Source: Chitinophaga pinensis
Lineage (GTDB): Bacteria > Bacteroidota > Bacteroidia > UKL13-3
DNA: 8,081 bases
Direction: 5' to 3'
NCBI GenBank assembly: GCA_943323675.2
Contig: CALPIR020000098.1
Coordinates: 1 to 8,081, forward strand
Numbering within the stretch: position 1 is the first letter of the stretch; each line of letters begins with the position of its first letter. A program made the position numbers and the translations under genes. The notes under the pieces are model-generated. The model searched no databases. It was not told the origin of the DNA and worked only from the letters and a program-made list of their open reading frames with translations. Below, piece after piece: positions 1 to 6,044 of this stretch.

Positions 1-1164
1 AATTTGCTTCTTGTTGTTGTTTATTTTGTCACTTATAACGCTTTTGCGCAACATGCTAATGTGCAGCAAACTGTACAACAAATTAGCAAAGACTCTTTGG
101 TAACCTATGTTAAACAATTAACAGGATTATTGCCCATTGGTTCGGATACCATAAAAACCAGATACAAAGGAACGGTCGGTAACACCATGACCGAGCAATA
201 CATCATACAAAAATTAAATAGTTGGGGTGTTGCTTTTGATGAAATTGTATTTAGCGGCACGGGTAAAAACATTGTAGCAAAAATCCCTGGAAGAAGAACA
301 GATAGAATTATGATGATGGGTGCACATTTTGATGCAGTTGGCACTTCTAACCCTGACATTACCGTTTACTATCCTGGGGCCGATGATAATGCAAGCGGCA
401 CAGCAGCATTGCTAGAAGCAGTTAGGGTTTGTGCAAAATATCAATTCCCAATTACTTTACATTTTGCCTTTTGGGACGAAGAAGAACAAAACTTAGTTGG
501 TAGTAAATATACCGCTCCTGATTACATGAATAAATTGGTGGGTTACATAAACCATGATATGATTGGATGGACTTTAAACAATGATAGTTTAGTTGAAATA
601 CATACCGCTTCTTCAGGCCATTCAATTGAATTGGCTCAACGAGTAGTAAATGTTATATCGTTGTATAATATCCCTTTAAAAGCTAAATTAATGAATCCAG
701 GAAATGCAAGTTCAGATCATGGTTCATTTTGGCAGAATAATTTGACAGCTGTTGGTATCAACGAAATTTATGATGGTCCATTAATGAATCCGCACTGGCA
801 TCGCCCAACTGATTCTTTAGCTACTATAAATATTCCATATTTTGTATCGGTTAGCAAATTAGGATTAACTACTTTGTTACACGAGGCCATGGATAGTTTA
901 AATTTGGTTGGTTTAAGTCATCAATCTCTTAATGAAAATTTGGCTGTTTATCCAAATCCAGTTGAAGATGTTTTATACATCAATAACGATGATGCGACTA
1001 AAATTTATGTTAAAATTTATAACATATACGGCAATTTGGTGACCTCATTAGCTGCAGATGGGAACAGTTCAATTTCGGTAAAAGAACTTGCTACAGGCAT
1101 TTATATATTGGAAGTTTCAAGCCAAGGGAAAGGAATAAGTCGTAAACGGTTTATGAAAAATTAA
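1..1164 (+). CDS. Secreted M28-family zinc aminopeptidase with T9SS type A sorting domain (5' partial)
   Basis: This is probably an exported metallo-aminopeptidase with two zinc ions. Counting the TTG codon at 4-6 as residue 1, the protein opens with a hydrophobic signal-peptide core and a likely cleavage site after AFA at 13-15. The M28 domain covers about 30-297. Expected metal and catalytic residues are visible: H108 (GAHFDAV), D127 (GADDNASG), E160 as general base with E161 as ligand (WDEEEQ), D185 (NHDMIGW) and H266 (HWHRPTDS). Residues 311-386 form a Por secretion (T9SS type A) sorting domain, seen as VYPNP, KIYNIYG and ATGIYILEV and ending KRFMKN, so the enzyme is inferred to cross the outer membrane and be released or surface-anchored. 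The frame is open to base 1 and the usual basic start of a signal peptide is missing, so the true start lies upstream and TTG is not believed. Substrate specificity cannot be read. It ends 2 bp from the convergent DUF4159 gene. Confidence 0.9.
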   Translation, partial: NLLLVVVYFVTYNAFAQHANVQQTVQQISKDSLVTYVKQLTGLLPIGSDTIKTRYKGTVGNTMTEQYIIQKLNSWGVAFDEIVFSGTGKNIVAKIPGRRTDRIMMMGAHFDAVGTSNPDITVYYPGADDNASGTAALLEAVRVCAKYQFPITLHFAFWDEEEQNLVGSKYTAPDYMNKLVGYINHDMIGWTLNNDSLVEIHTASSGHSIELAQRVVNVISLYNIPLKAKLMNPGNASSDHGSFWQNNLTAVGINEIYDGPLMNPHWHRPTDSLATINIPYFVSVSKLGLTTLLHEAMDSLNLVGLSHQSLNENLAVYPNPVEDVLYINNDDATKIYVKIYNIYGNLVTSLAADGNSSISVKELATGIYILEVSSQGKGISRKRFMKN

Positions 1165-1166
1165 AA

Positions 1167-1823
1167 TCAATTGTTTTTTGAAAAAGCATATTGAATAATA
1201 TTGGCTCCCATTTGTAACGCTTTTAGTCTAGCATCTTCAGGGTCGTTGTAAACATCAGCATCTTCCCATCCATTCCCCAAATCACATTCGAAACTGTAAA
1301 AGCAGACTAAGCGTCCTTTGTAAATTAACCCAAAACCTTGAGCCGGTTTGCCATCGTGCTCGTGCACTTTAGGTAAGCCGTTATTGAAATTAAACTTCTG
1401 ATGATAAATTGGGTGGCTATGCGGTAACTCTATGAAGTCTAATTCAGGAAAAACCTTTTTCATTTCGCGTCTAAAAAATTTATCCATACCATAGTTATCA
1501 TCTGCATGTAAAAAACCACCTGCAACTAAATAGTTACGTAAGTTGTCTGCATCCGAATTACTTAATACAATATTACCGTGCCCTGTTAAGTGTACAAAAG
1601 GATAATTCAATAAATCAGGACTACCAGCCTCTACCACATCTTCTTCGGGGGCAAAGTTGGTTCCTATATTTTGGTTACAAAATCCGATTAAATTTGGCAA
1701 TGAAGTTTTATTGGCATACCAATCTCCACCACCGTTATATTTTACTTTAGCCATTTTAATGGTAGGTGGTGTAAACGCAAACGTTAGTACAACTAAAAGA
1801 AATAGTGTTAGCTTTTTTAACAT
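1167..1823 (-). CDS. DUF4159 domain-containing exported protein of unknown function
   Basis: The 218-residue protein has a signal peptide (basic MLKK, then a hydrophobic stretch to about residue 17) with no lipobox cysteine, so a soluble periplasmic location is inferred. The rest matches the DUF4159 family as I know it: KYNGGGDWYAN at 28-38, LTGHG at 79-83, GGFLHADDNYG at 102-112, PHSHPIYH at 134-141 and GNGWEDADVY at 183-192. The family is thought to resemble class I glutamine amidotransferase folds, but no biochemical role is established. I see no Cys-His-Glu triad like that of true amidotransferases. Clustered His and Asp residues could bind a metal, which is inference. It is the second gene of a unit with rsmE, starting 13 bp after the rsmE stop. 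The ATG is preceded by AT-rich sequence without a Shine-Dalgarno, and it is the only start that keeps the signal peptide whole. Confidence 0.88.
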   Translation of the reverse strand: MLKKLTLFLLVVLTFAFTPPTIKMAKVKYNGGGDWYANKTSLPNLIGFCNQNIGTNFAPEEDVVEAGSPDLLNYPFVHLTGHGNIVLSNSDADNLRNYLVAGGFLHADDNYGMDKFFRREMKKVFPELDFIELPHSHPIYHQKFNFNNGLPKVHEHDGKPAQGFGLIYKGRLVCFYSFECDLGNGWEDADVYNDPEDARLKALQMGANIIQYAFSKNN

Positions 1824-1836
1824 GGTTCAAATATAA

Positions 1837-2559
1837 TTACTTTGTTAGGATTGCCTTGACAGTGAAACAAGCAAACAAAGCAGCAGTTTCAGTGCGTAGT
1901 ATAGTTTTGCCTAAAGATACCGGAATAAAATGATGCTGTTGTGCAAGTTTTACTTCAGCTTCTGTAAAATCACCTTCTGGTCCTATTAAAATGGTAATGT
2001 GGTTACTAGCTATTTGGTTTATTTTTTGGTTGATGAGTGTGGTGCCACCAACCTCACACCAGGCAATAAATTTATCACCCGGTAAATCATGCTTAATTAC
2101 ATCCGTAATTTTTTGTAATCCATTTATTTTGGGTAAATACCATTGCTTACTTTGTTTCATTGCACTAACTGCAATTTTTTCACAACGTTCTATATTCACT
2201 TTTGTACGTTCACTATTTGCGGTTTCAATAAAAGTGATTTCATCAATGCCGGCTTCAGTAGCCTTTTCAATAAACCACTCCATGCGGTCAAAATTTTTGG
2301 TAGGAGCAACTATCAGGTGAAGGTAATAATTTCGGCCACTCGACTCAGCCTGTGTATACAGGGTACTTTGTGTTATTTGTAATACACATTTTTTAGGGTG
2401 ATCATCAACAATAACTGCTTTAGCATGTGTGCCTTTGCCATCGGCTAAATCTACTTCATCACCATTTTTTAAACGCAAAACACGCACACAGTGTTTTGAT
2501 TCGTCTTCGCTAAGTGAAATTTGGTTTTGATTTAAATTGGGTTGATAAAAAACATGCAT
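1837..2559 (-). CDS. rsmE: 16S rRNA (uracil1498-N3)-methyltransferase RsmE
   Basis: RsmE uses S-adenosylmethionine to methylate N3 of U1498 in 16S rRNA, near the decoding centre of the small subunit. At 240 residues it has normal family length. An N-terminal PUA-like RNA-binding part (about 1-70) contains HCVRVLRLKNGD at 23-34. The SPOUT methyltransferase domain (about 75-240) contains PTKNFDRMEWFIEKATEAG at 86-104, SERTK at 117-121, QSKQW at 136-140, and the two hallmarks of the trefoil-knot cofactor site: GPEGDFT at 193-199 and LGKTILRTETAA at 216-227. SPOUT enzymes act as homodimers. It is the promoter-proximal gene of a two-gene minus-strand unit with the DUF4159 gene and diverges from kdsB across 66 bp. 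No Shine-Dalgarno precedes the ATG. The early MHVFY start matches the family, so the start is secure. Confidence 0.95.
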   Translation of the reverse strand: MHVFYQPNLNQNQISLSEDESKHCVRVLRLKNGDEVDLADGKGTHAKAVIVDDHPKKCVLQITQSTLYTQAESSGRNYYLHLIVAPTKNFDRMEWFIEKATEAGIDEITFIETANSERTKVNIERCEKIAVSAMKQSKQWYLPKINGLQKITDVIKHDLPGDKFIAWCEVGGTTLINQKINQIASNHITILIGPEGDFTEAEVKLAQQHHFIPVSLGKTILRTETAALFACFTVKAILTK

Positions 2560-2562
2560 GTG

Positions 2563-2570
2563 CGAATATA
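2563..2570 (-). promoter_or_regulatory. Possible -7 element for rsmE
   Basis: On the minus strand the sequence reads TATATTCG, a 7-of-8 match to the Bacteroidetes -7 element TAnnTTTG. A CTG lies 18 nt upstream (plus-strand 2589-2591), a 2-of-3 match to the -33 TTG. Only three bases separate the element from the rsmE ATG, so transcription would begin at or next to the start codon. It overlaps the kdsB promoter region back to back. The match is imperfect and may be chance. Confidence 0.3.
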
Positions 2571-2571
2571 A

Positions 2572-2600
2572 TTGACTTCCGTTTTTTTCAGCTATTTTTG
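2572..2600 (+). promoter_or_regulatory. Predicted Bacteroidetes-type promoter of kdsB
   Basis: TTG at 2572-2574 fits the -33 element, and TATTTTTG at 2593-2600 is an exact match to the -7 consensus TAnnTTTG, with 18 nt between them. Transcription should begin near 2605, giving a leader of about 20 nt before the ATG at 2626. It is the best-formed promoter in the window because both elements are present. Confidence 0.65.
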
Positions 2601-2625
2601 AAAATCAATTTTAGCATCAAACATT

Positions 2626-3354
2626 ATGATACACATTATTGGAGTAATACCTGCACGTTATGCATCAACTCGATTTCCGGGTAAACCACTTATAGATATT
2701 GGTGGTAAAAGCATGATACAAAGGGTGTATGAGCAGTGCGTAAAAACTTCGATATTAAGTGATGTGATTGTAGCGACAGACGACCAACGTATTGCCGAAC
2801 ACGTTGTTGCATTTGGCGGAAAAGTAATGATGACGGCTGATACACACCAAAGTGGAACAGATCGCTGTGCCGAAGTGGTGTTAAAATACGATGGTAAATG
2901 CGATGCCGTAATTAATATACAAGGTGATGAACCCTTTATAGACCCCAAACAAATTGAGTTATTGGCTTCTGCTTTTAATGATGAATCAACCCAAATAGCT
3001 ACCCTCATAAAGAAAATTAGTAGCGAAGAAGAAGTGCGTAACCCCAACGTGGTTAAAGTGATTGCTAATAAGTATAACCAAGCCATTTATTTTTCACGTT
3101 CACCTATCCCTTATCGCAGAAATCCAGGTGTTGAAATTACCTACTTTAAACATGTTGGTATTTATGGTTACAGGAAACAAATTTTGGCCGAAATAACCCA
3201 ATTGAGTCTCAGTAATCTTGAGCAAGCGGAGAGTTTAGAACAATTGCGTTGGGTTGAAAATGGGTACAAAATAATTTTGAAAGAAACCGATATGGAAACC
3301 ATTGCAATAGATTCACCTGATGATTTGGCTCAAGTTTTAGATAAATTTATTTAG
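2626..3354 (+). CDS. kdsB: 3-deoxy-manno-octulosonate cytidylyltransferase (CMP-Kdo synthetase)
   Basis: KdsB joins CTP and Kdo to make CMP-Kdo and pyrophosphate in the cytoplasm, the activation step before Kdo is added to lipid A in lipopolysaccharide assembly. The 242-residue length is typical. Visible motifs are the nucleotide-binding start IPARYASTRFPGKPL at 8-22, SGTDR at 76-80, NIQGDEPF at 97-104 with the Mg-binding Asp at 101, NPNVVKV at 139-145, YFSRSPIPY at 155-163, HVGIYGYR at 176-183, LEQAESLEQLRWVENGY at 198-214, and IDSPDDL at 228-234, where D229 is the likely second Mg ligand by comparison with E. coli KdsB. All key residues are intact. It has its own promoter and diverges from rsmE. 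The CTP it uses is made by PyrG, encoded next, but a 157-bp gap and a separate pyrG promoter argue against a tight operon. I see no clear terminator after it. Confidence 0.97.
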   Translation: MIHIIGVIPARYASTRFPGKPLIDIGGKSMIQRVYEQCVKTSILSDVIVATDDQRIAEHVVAFGGKVMMTADTHQSGTDRCAEVVLKYDGKCDAVINIQGDEPFIDPKQIELLASAFNDESTQIATLIKKISSEEEVRNPNVVKVIANKYNQAIYFSRSPIPYRRNPGVEITYFKHVGIYGYRKQILAEITQLSLSNLEQAESLEQLRWVENGYKIILKETDMETIAIDSPDDLAQVLDKFI

Positions 3355-3478
3355 CAAGTACCTTTTTTTATTCCTGTATAGTGCTATCCAAACAGCGCTT
3401 AGCTACTTACCCACGTTTGTGTTGAAAAATACTTTGAACGGTAACTAACTAAATACTTTTTAGCAACTAATTATTTGT

Positions 3479-3486
3479 TACTTTTG
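3479..3486 (+). promoter_or_regulatory. Predicted -7 promoter element of pyrG
   Basis: TACTTTTG is an exact match to the Bacteroidetes -7 consensus TAnnTTTG. No TTG lies at the usual -33 distance; a T-rich stretch (3457-3461) sits there instead. Transcription would start about 4-7 bases downstream, in the C run at 3490-3492 or the following A, giving a leader of about 90 nt before the preferred pyrG start. Confidence 0.55.
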
Positions 3487-3490
3487 TATC

Positions 3491-3583
3491 CCATATAGTT
3501 AAAAATGCTATATGGTTTGCAAGTTTAGTGCTTCGCGCCCACTAACTGAAAGCCAAATTTCGCTTTTAACCCGCAGTAAAAAC
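3491..3583 (+). promoter_or_regulatory. Structured 5' leader of pyrG (three consecutive predicted stem-loops)
   Basis: Between the predicted transcription start and the pyrG ATG lie three adjacent inverted repeats. Stem 1 is CCATATAG (3491-3498) with CTATATGG (3508-3515), 8 perfect pairs and a 9-nt loop. Stem 2 is AGTTTAGTG (3522-3530) with CACTAACT (3540-3547), 8 pairs with one bulged T and a 9-nt loop. Stem 3 is GAAAGC (3548-3553) with GCTTTT (3562-3567), five Watson-Crick pairs plus a G-U and an 8-nt loop. The last 16 bases before the start are A-rich and appear unpaired. No known riboswitch is recognised and no Shine-Dalgarno is present. An ATG at 3512, within stem 1, is in frame with pyrG. 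A regulatory role is inferred from position and pairing alone. Confidence 0.45.
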
Positions 3584-5200
3584 ATGACGCACAATCCAAA
3601 ATATATTTTCGTTACAGGTGGTGTAACTTCTTCTTTAGGGAAAGGAATTATTGCCGCATCTCTGGCCAAATTGCTTCAAGCACGTGGTTACACTGTTACC
3701 ATTCAAAAGTTTGATCCATACATTAACGTGGATCCCGGAACACTAAATCCTTACGAGCACGGTGAGTGTTTTGTTACTGATGATGGTGCAGAGACTGATT
3801 TAGATTTAGGTCATTATGAGCGTTTTTTAAATGTACCTACCTCGCAAGAAAATAATGTTACCACCGGACGCATTTACCAATACGTAATTGAAAAAGAGCG
3901 TGAAGGTGCTTACTTGGGTAAAACCGTTCAAGTAATTCCACATATTACCGATGAGATTAAGCGAAGAATGAAGCTAATTGGTGATACGGGTAAATACGAA
4001 ATTATTATAACCGAATTAGGTGGAACCGTGGGTGATATTGAATCGTTGCCATACATAGAAGCTGTACGTCAGTTAAAATGGGAATTAAAACCAGAAGATT
4101 GTATGGTGGTGCATCTTACGTTGCTGCCTTATTTAAGTGCAGCACACGAATTAAAAACCAAACCTACACAACACTCGGTAAAATTATTGTTGGAGTCGGG
4201 AATACAACCTGATGTTTTGGTTTGTCGCTCCGAGCACCCCATCAATAAAGACATTAAAAGGAAAATTGCATTATTCTGTAACGTAACACCAAACTCCGTT
4301 ATAGAAGCTTTGGATATGCAAACCATATACGATGTGCCAATGGCCATGCTTAAAGAAAGGTTAGACAAAACGGTTTTAACCAAATTAAAACTTTCTGCTA
4401 AGAATGAACCCGACATGGATAGTTGGTTAAACTTTTTAACCCGCCATAAAAATCCTAAACACGAAGTTAAAATTGGATTAGTTGGAAAGTATGTTGAGTT
4501 GCCTGATGCCTATAAAAGTATTGCAGAAGCTTTTATACATGCAGGTGCAAGTAAAGAGTGTAAAGTGAAATTAGAATACATACACAGCGAATTAATTACT
4601 GATGAAAATGCTAAACACAAATTAGGACATTTGGATGGCGTGTTGGTTGCCCCTGGTTTTGGTGATAGCGGTATTGATGGGAAGATTGCTGCCGTTAAGT
4701 ATGTGCGTGAAAATAAAGTTCCATTTTTCGGAATTTGTTTAGGTATGCAAACCTGTGTAATAGAATTTGCCCGTCATGTATTGGGTTATAAAGATGCACA
4801 CAGTACCGAGATGAATGCCAAAACCAAGCATCCTGTTATTGATATGATGCCTGAGCAAAAGAAAATTACTGCTAAAGGCGGAACCATGCGTTTGGGTACT
4901 TATGTATGCGAGATAAGTAAAGACAGTAAGGCTTATAAAGCCTATGAGAAAACAAAAATTACCGAGCGTCATCGCCACCGTTATGAGTTTAATAACAAGT
5001 TTGCCAAAGAGTTTGAAAAAGCAGGAATGAGCATTACTGGTATTAACCCAGATACCAAGTTGGCCGAGATTGTAGAAATTAAAGATCATCCGTATTTTGT
5101 AGGGGTACAGTTTCACCCAGAATACAAGAGTACGGTACTCACGCCACATCCATTGTTTGTTAGGTTTGTAAAAGCCGCAATGGATTACAGCAATTCATAA
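3584..5200 (+). CDS. pyrG: CTP synthase (glutamine-hydrolysing)
   Basis: PyrG makes CTP from UTP using ATP and glutamine, the last step of de novo pyrimidine synthesis. From the ATG at 3584 it has 538 residues, against 545 in E. coli. The synthetase domain (1 to about 270) has the P-loop GGVTSSLGKG at 12-21, D74 (LDLGHYERF), E144 (TELGGTVGDIE) and KTKPTQHSVK at 191-200. The glutaminase domain (about 295-530) has oxyanion segment PGFG at 357-360, nucleophile C385 (GICLGMQ), GGTMRLG at 432-438, RHRHRYE at 462-468, and H511/E513 (QFHPEY). The catalytic triad is complete. Oddities: the Arg of the conserved GFGxRGxEG lid is Ser (S362) with Glu replaced by D365, and the residue matching E. coli D107 is A109. 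An in-frame ATG at 3512 would add 24 residues lying outside the conserved family start, so 3584 (MTHNPKYIFVTGG) is preferred. A terminator follows. Confidence 0.96.
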   Translation: MTHNPKYIFVTGGVTSSLGKGIIAASLAKLLQARGYTVTIQKFDPYINVDPGTLNPYEHGECFVTDDGAETDLDLGHYERFLNVPTSQENNVTTGRIYQYVIEKEREGAYLGKTVQVIPHITDEIKRRMKLIGDTGKYEIIITELGGTVGDIESLPYIEAVRQLKWELKPEDCMVVHLTLLPYLSAAHELKTKPTQHSVKLLLESGIQPDVLVCRSEHPINKDIKRKIALFCNVTPNSVIEALDMQTIYDVPMAMLKERLDKTVLTKLKLSAKNEPDMDSWLNFLTRHKNPKHEVKIGLVGKYVELPDAYKSIAEAFIHAGASKECKVKLEYIHSELITDENAKHKLGHLDGVLVAPGFGDSGIDGKIAAVKYVRENKVPFFGICLGMQTCVIEFARHVLGYKDAHSTEMNAKTKHPVIDMMPEQKKITAKGGTMRLGTYVCEISKDSKAYKAYEKTKITERHRHRYEFNNKFAKEFEKAGMSITGINPDTKLAEIVEIKDHPYFVGVQFHPEYKSTVLTPHPLFVRFVKAAMDYSNS

Positions 5201-5209
5201 AAAATTAAG

Positions 5210-5239
5210 AAGGTCGAGCAGCTATGTTCGGCCTTTTTT
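5210..5239 (+). terminator. Rho-independent terminator of pyrG, possibly bidirectional
   Basis: Nine bases after the pyrG stop, AAGGTCGA (5210-5217) pairs with TCGGCCTT (5228-5235) across a 10-nt loop. That gives 8 pairs including one G-U, and the final T pair runs into six T residues (5234-5239). On the minus strand the same hairpin is followed by CTTAATTTTTT, so it could also stop miaE transcripts arriving from the right. Confidence 0.85.
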
Positions 5240-5290
5240 GTGTGCACAATATTTAATCATAAAATAAATTGAACAAAACGTTAATCTATC

Positions 5291-5332
5291 CATTAGCTGC
5301 GGTCCTTAATTACATATTCTGTTTAGCTAATG
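5291..5332. repeat. 8-bp inverted repeat spanning the miaE stop codon
   Basis: CATTAGCT (5291-5298) and AGCTAATG (5325-5332) are perfect reverse complements separated by 26 nt. The right arm contains the miaE stop codon (5327-5329), so miaE mRNA could form a hairpin at its 3' end. The loop is long and no clean T run follows on the minus strand, so it is not a textbook terminator. It may be chance in AT-rich sequence. Confidence 0.35.
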
Positions 5333-5908
5333 TATCCTTTCCCCGCTCGGGGTCATGTTTTTAATGATCTCGGATTCACCATCTAAAATTTCTTGCCAGC
5401 GTTTTTTTACGTATGCTTCGCCTTTGTATTCTTTGGCCAAATCAATAAAAGTTACATAATGCCCGGCTTCGCTTACCATAAACTCGTGGTAAAATTCACG
5501 TAAATCAGGGTCGCTCATGTTTAACGATAAAACCCTGAAACGCTCACAACTGCGAGCTTCAATCATGGCCAATAACAACAAACGTTCTGCAACTTGTTCG
5601 TTTCTATCGCCACCACGTGTAATCAGTTTCATCAACTCATTTACATAGGCATCTTTCCGTTGCGGTCCAAATTTAAAACCGCGTTTATCCAACTCTTTTA
5701 ACACTTTTCTAAAATGTCCCCATTCTTCGGCAACTATGGCGGTGCAAGTTTTTACCATTTTTTCAAACTCGGGGTATTGCACAATTAGCGATATTCCTGT
5801 TGTAGCAGCTTTTTGTTCACAGTATGCATGGTCAATCAAAACTTCTTCTAACGATTTTTCTGCAGCATTGGCCCAACGTGGGTCGGTAACTAATTTTAAT
5901 CCTAACAT
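5327..5908 (-). CDS. miaE: tRNA 2-methylthio-N6-isopentenyladenosine-37 hydroxylase MiaE
   Basis: MiaE is an oxygen-dependent diiron enzyme that hydroxylates the isopentenyl side chain of ms2i6A at position 37 of tRNAs reading codons that begin with U, next to the anticodon. The 193-residue protein has the six ligands expected of a ferritin-like four-helix diiron centre: E31 (CEQKAA), E62 and H65 (EEWGHF), E117 (IEARSCERF), E147 and H150 (SEAGHY). The LxTDPRW start and ARSCERF are typical of MiaE rather than other ferritin-like proteins. The substrate depends on MiaA and MiaB, whose genes are not in this window. It lies alone on the minus strand between pyrG and yidC, convergent with pyrG and divergent from yidC. 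The ATG is four bases from a -7-like element, so the mRNA may be nearly leaderless. The MLGLKL start agrees with the family as I recall it. Confidence 0.93.
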   Translation of the reverse strand: MLGLKLVTDPRWANAAEKSLEEVLIDHAYCEQKAATTGISLIVQYPEFEKMVKTCTAIVAEEWGHFRKVLKELDKRGFKFGPQRKDAYVNELMKLITRGGDRNEQVAERLLLLAMIEARSCERFRVLSLNMSDPDLREFYHEFMVSEAGHYVTFIDLAKEYKGEAYVKKRWQEILDGESEIIKNMTPSGERIH

Positions 5909-5912
5909 GCCG

Positions 5913-5920
5913 CAAAGCTA
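5913..5920 (-). promoter_or_regulatory. Possible -7 element of miaE, adjacent to the start codon
   Basis: The minus strand reads TAGCTTTG, an exact match to TAnnTTTG, with four bases before the miaE ATG (5908-5906). Transcription from it would begin at about the start codon. No TTG is found at the -33 distance, which weakens the call. No better match lies in the rest of the 175-bp miaE-yidC gap on this strand. Confidence 0.4.
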
Positions 5921-5959
5921 TGATAATTGTATATACTATGTCTTAGGTAAGGTTAAATA

Positions 5960-5989
5960 AAGTGCTTAAGTTGCTGTAAAATAGCACTT
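5960..5989. repeat. Inverted repeat in the miaE-yidC divergent spacer
   Basis: AAGTGCT (5960-5966) and AGCACTT (5983-5989) are perfect reverse complements separated by 16 nt. A near copy of the left arm, AAGTTGCT (5968-5975), can pair with the same right arm through one bulged T, so two alternative pairings compete. The site lies about 50 bp upstream of the miaE start and about 55 bp before the yidC -7 element, where an operator for either gene could sit. No bound factor can be named. Confidence 0.35.
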
Positions 5990-6044
5990 CATCTAAAAAA
6001 CAGCCAAACAAAGGGTAATTGTGTGGTAGCTGCCTAAAAATTAG

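Noticed and set aside
4..6. TTG as the start codon of the M28 peptidase
   Set aside because: The frame is open through base 1, and the protein begins inside a hydrophobic signal-peptide core without the usual basic N-terminus. The true start is more likely just outside the window.
2658..3086. 142-codon open frame on the minus strand inside kdsB
   Set aside because: It is wholly antisense to a well-supported gene, resembles no known protein and has no promoter-like context.
3380..3399. AGTGCT/AGCGCT hairpin after kdsB as a terminator
   Set aside because: It has only 6 pairs including a G-U wobble and no T run follows. The T run at 3363-3369 lies before it, not after.
3512..3514. ATG at 3512 as the main start of pyrG
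   Set aside because: It adds 24 residues before the universally conserved N-terminus, lies inside a hairpin stem, and the 538-residue form from 3584 fits the family length. It is kept only as a hypothesis in findings.
4739..5149. 136-codon open frame on the minus strand inside pyrG
   Set aside because: It mirrors highly conserved PyrG glutaminase-domain codons and shows no recognisable domain, so it is a shadow.
5736..5960. 74-codon plus-strand open frame crossing the miaE start and spacer
   Set aside because: Most of it is antisense to miaE, it has no recognisable motif, and it runs into the divergent regulatory region.
6025..6034. Near-palindrome GGTAGCTGCC upstream of the yidC -7 element
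   Set aside because: It is a short imperfect dyad with one mismatch and cannot be told from chance.
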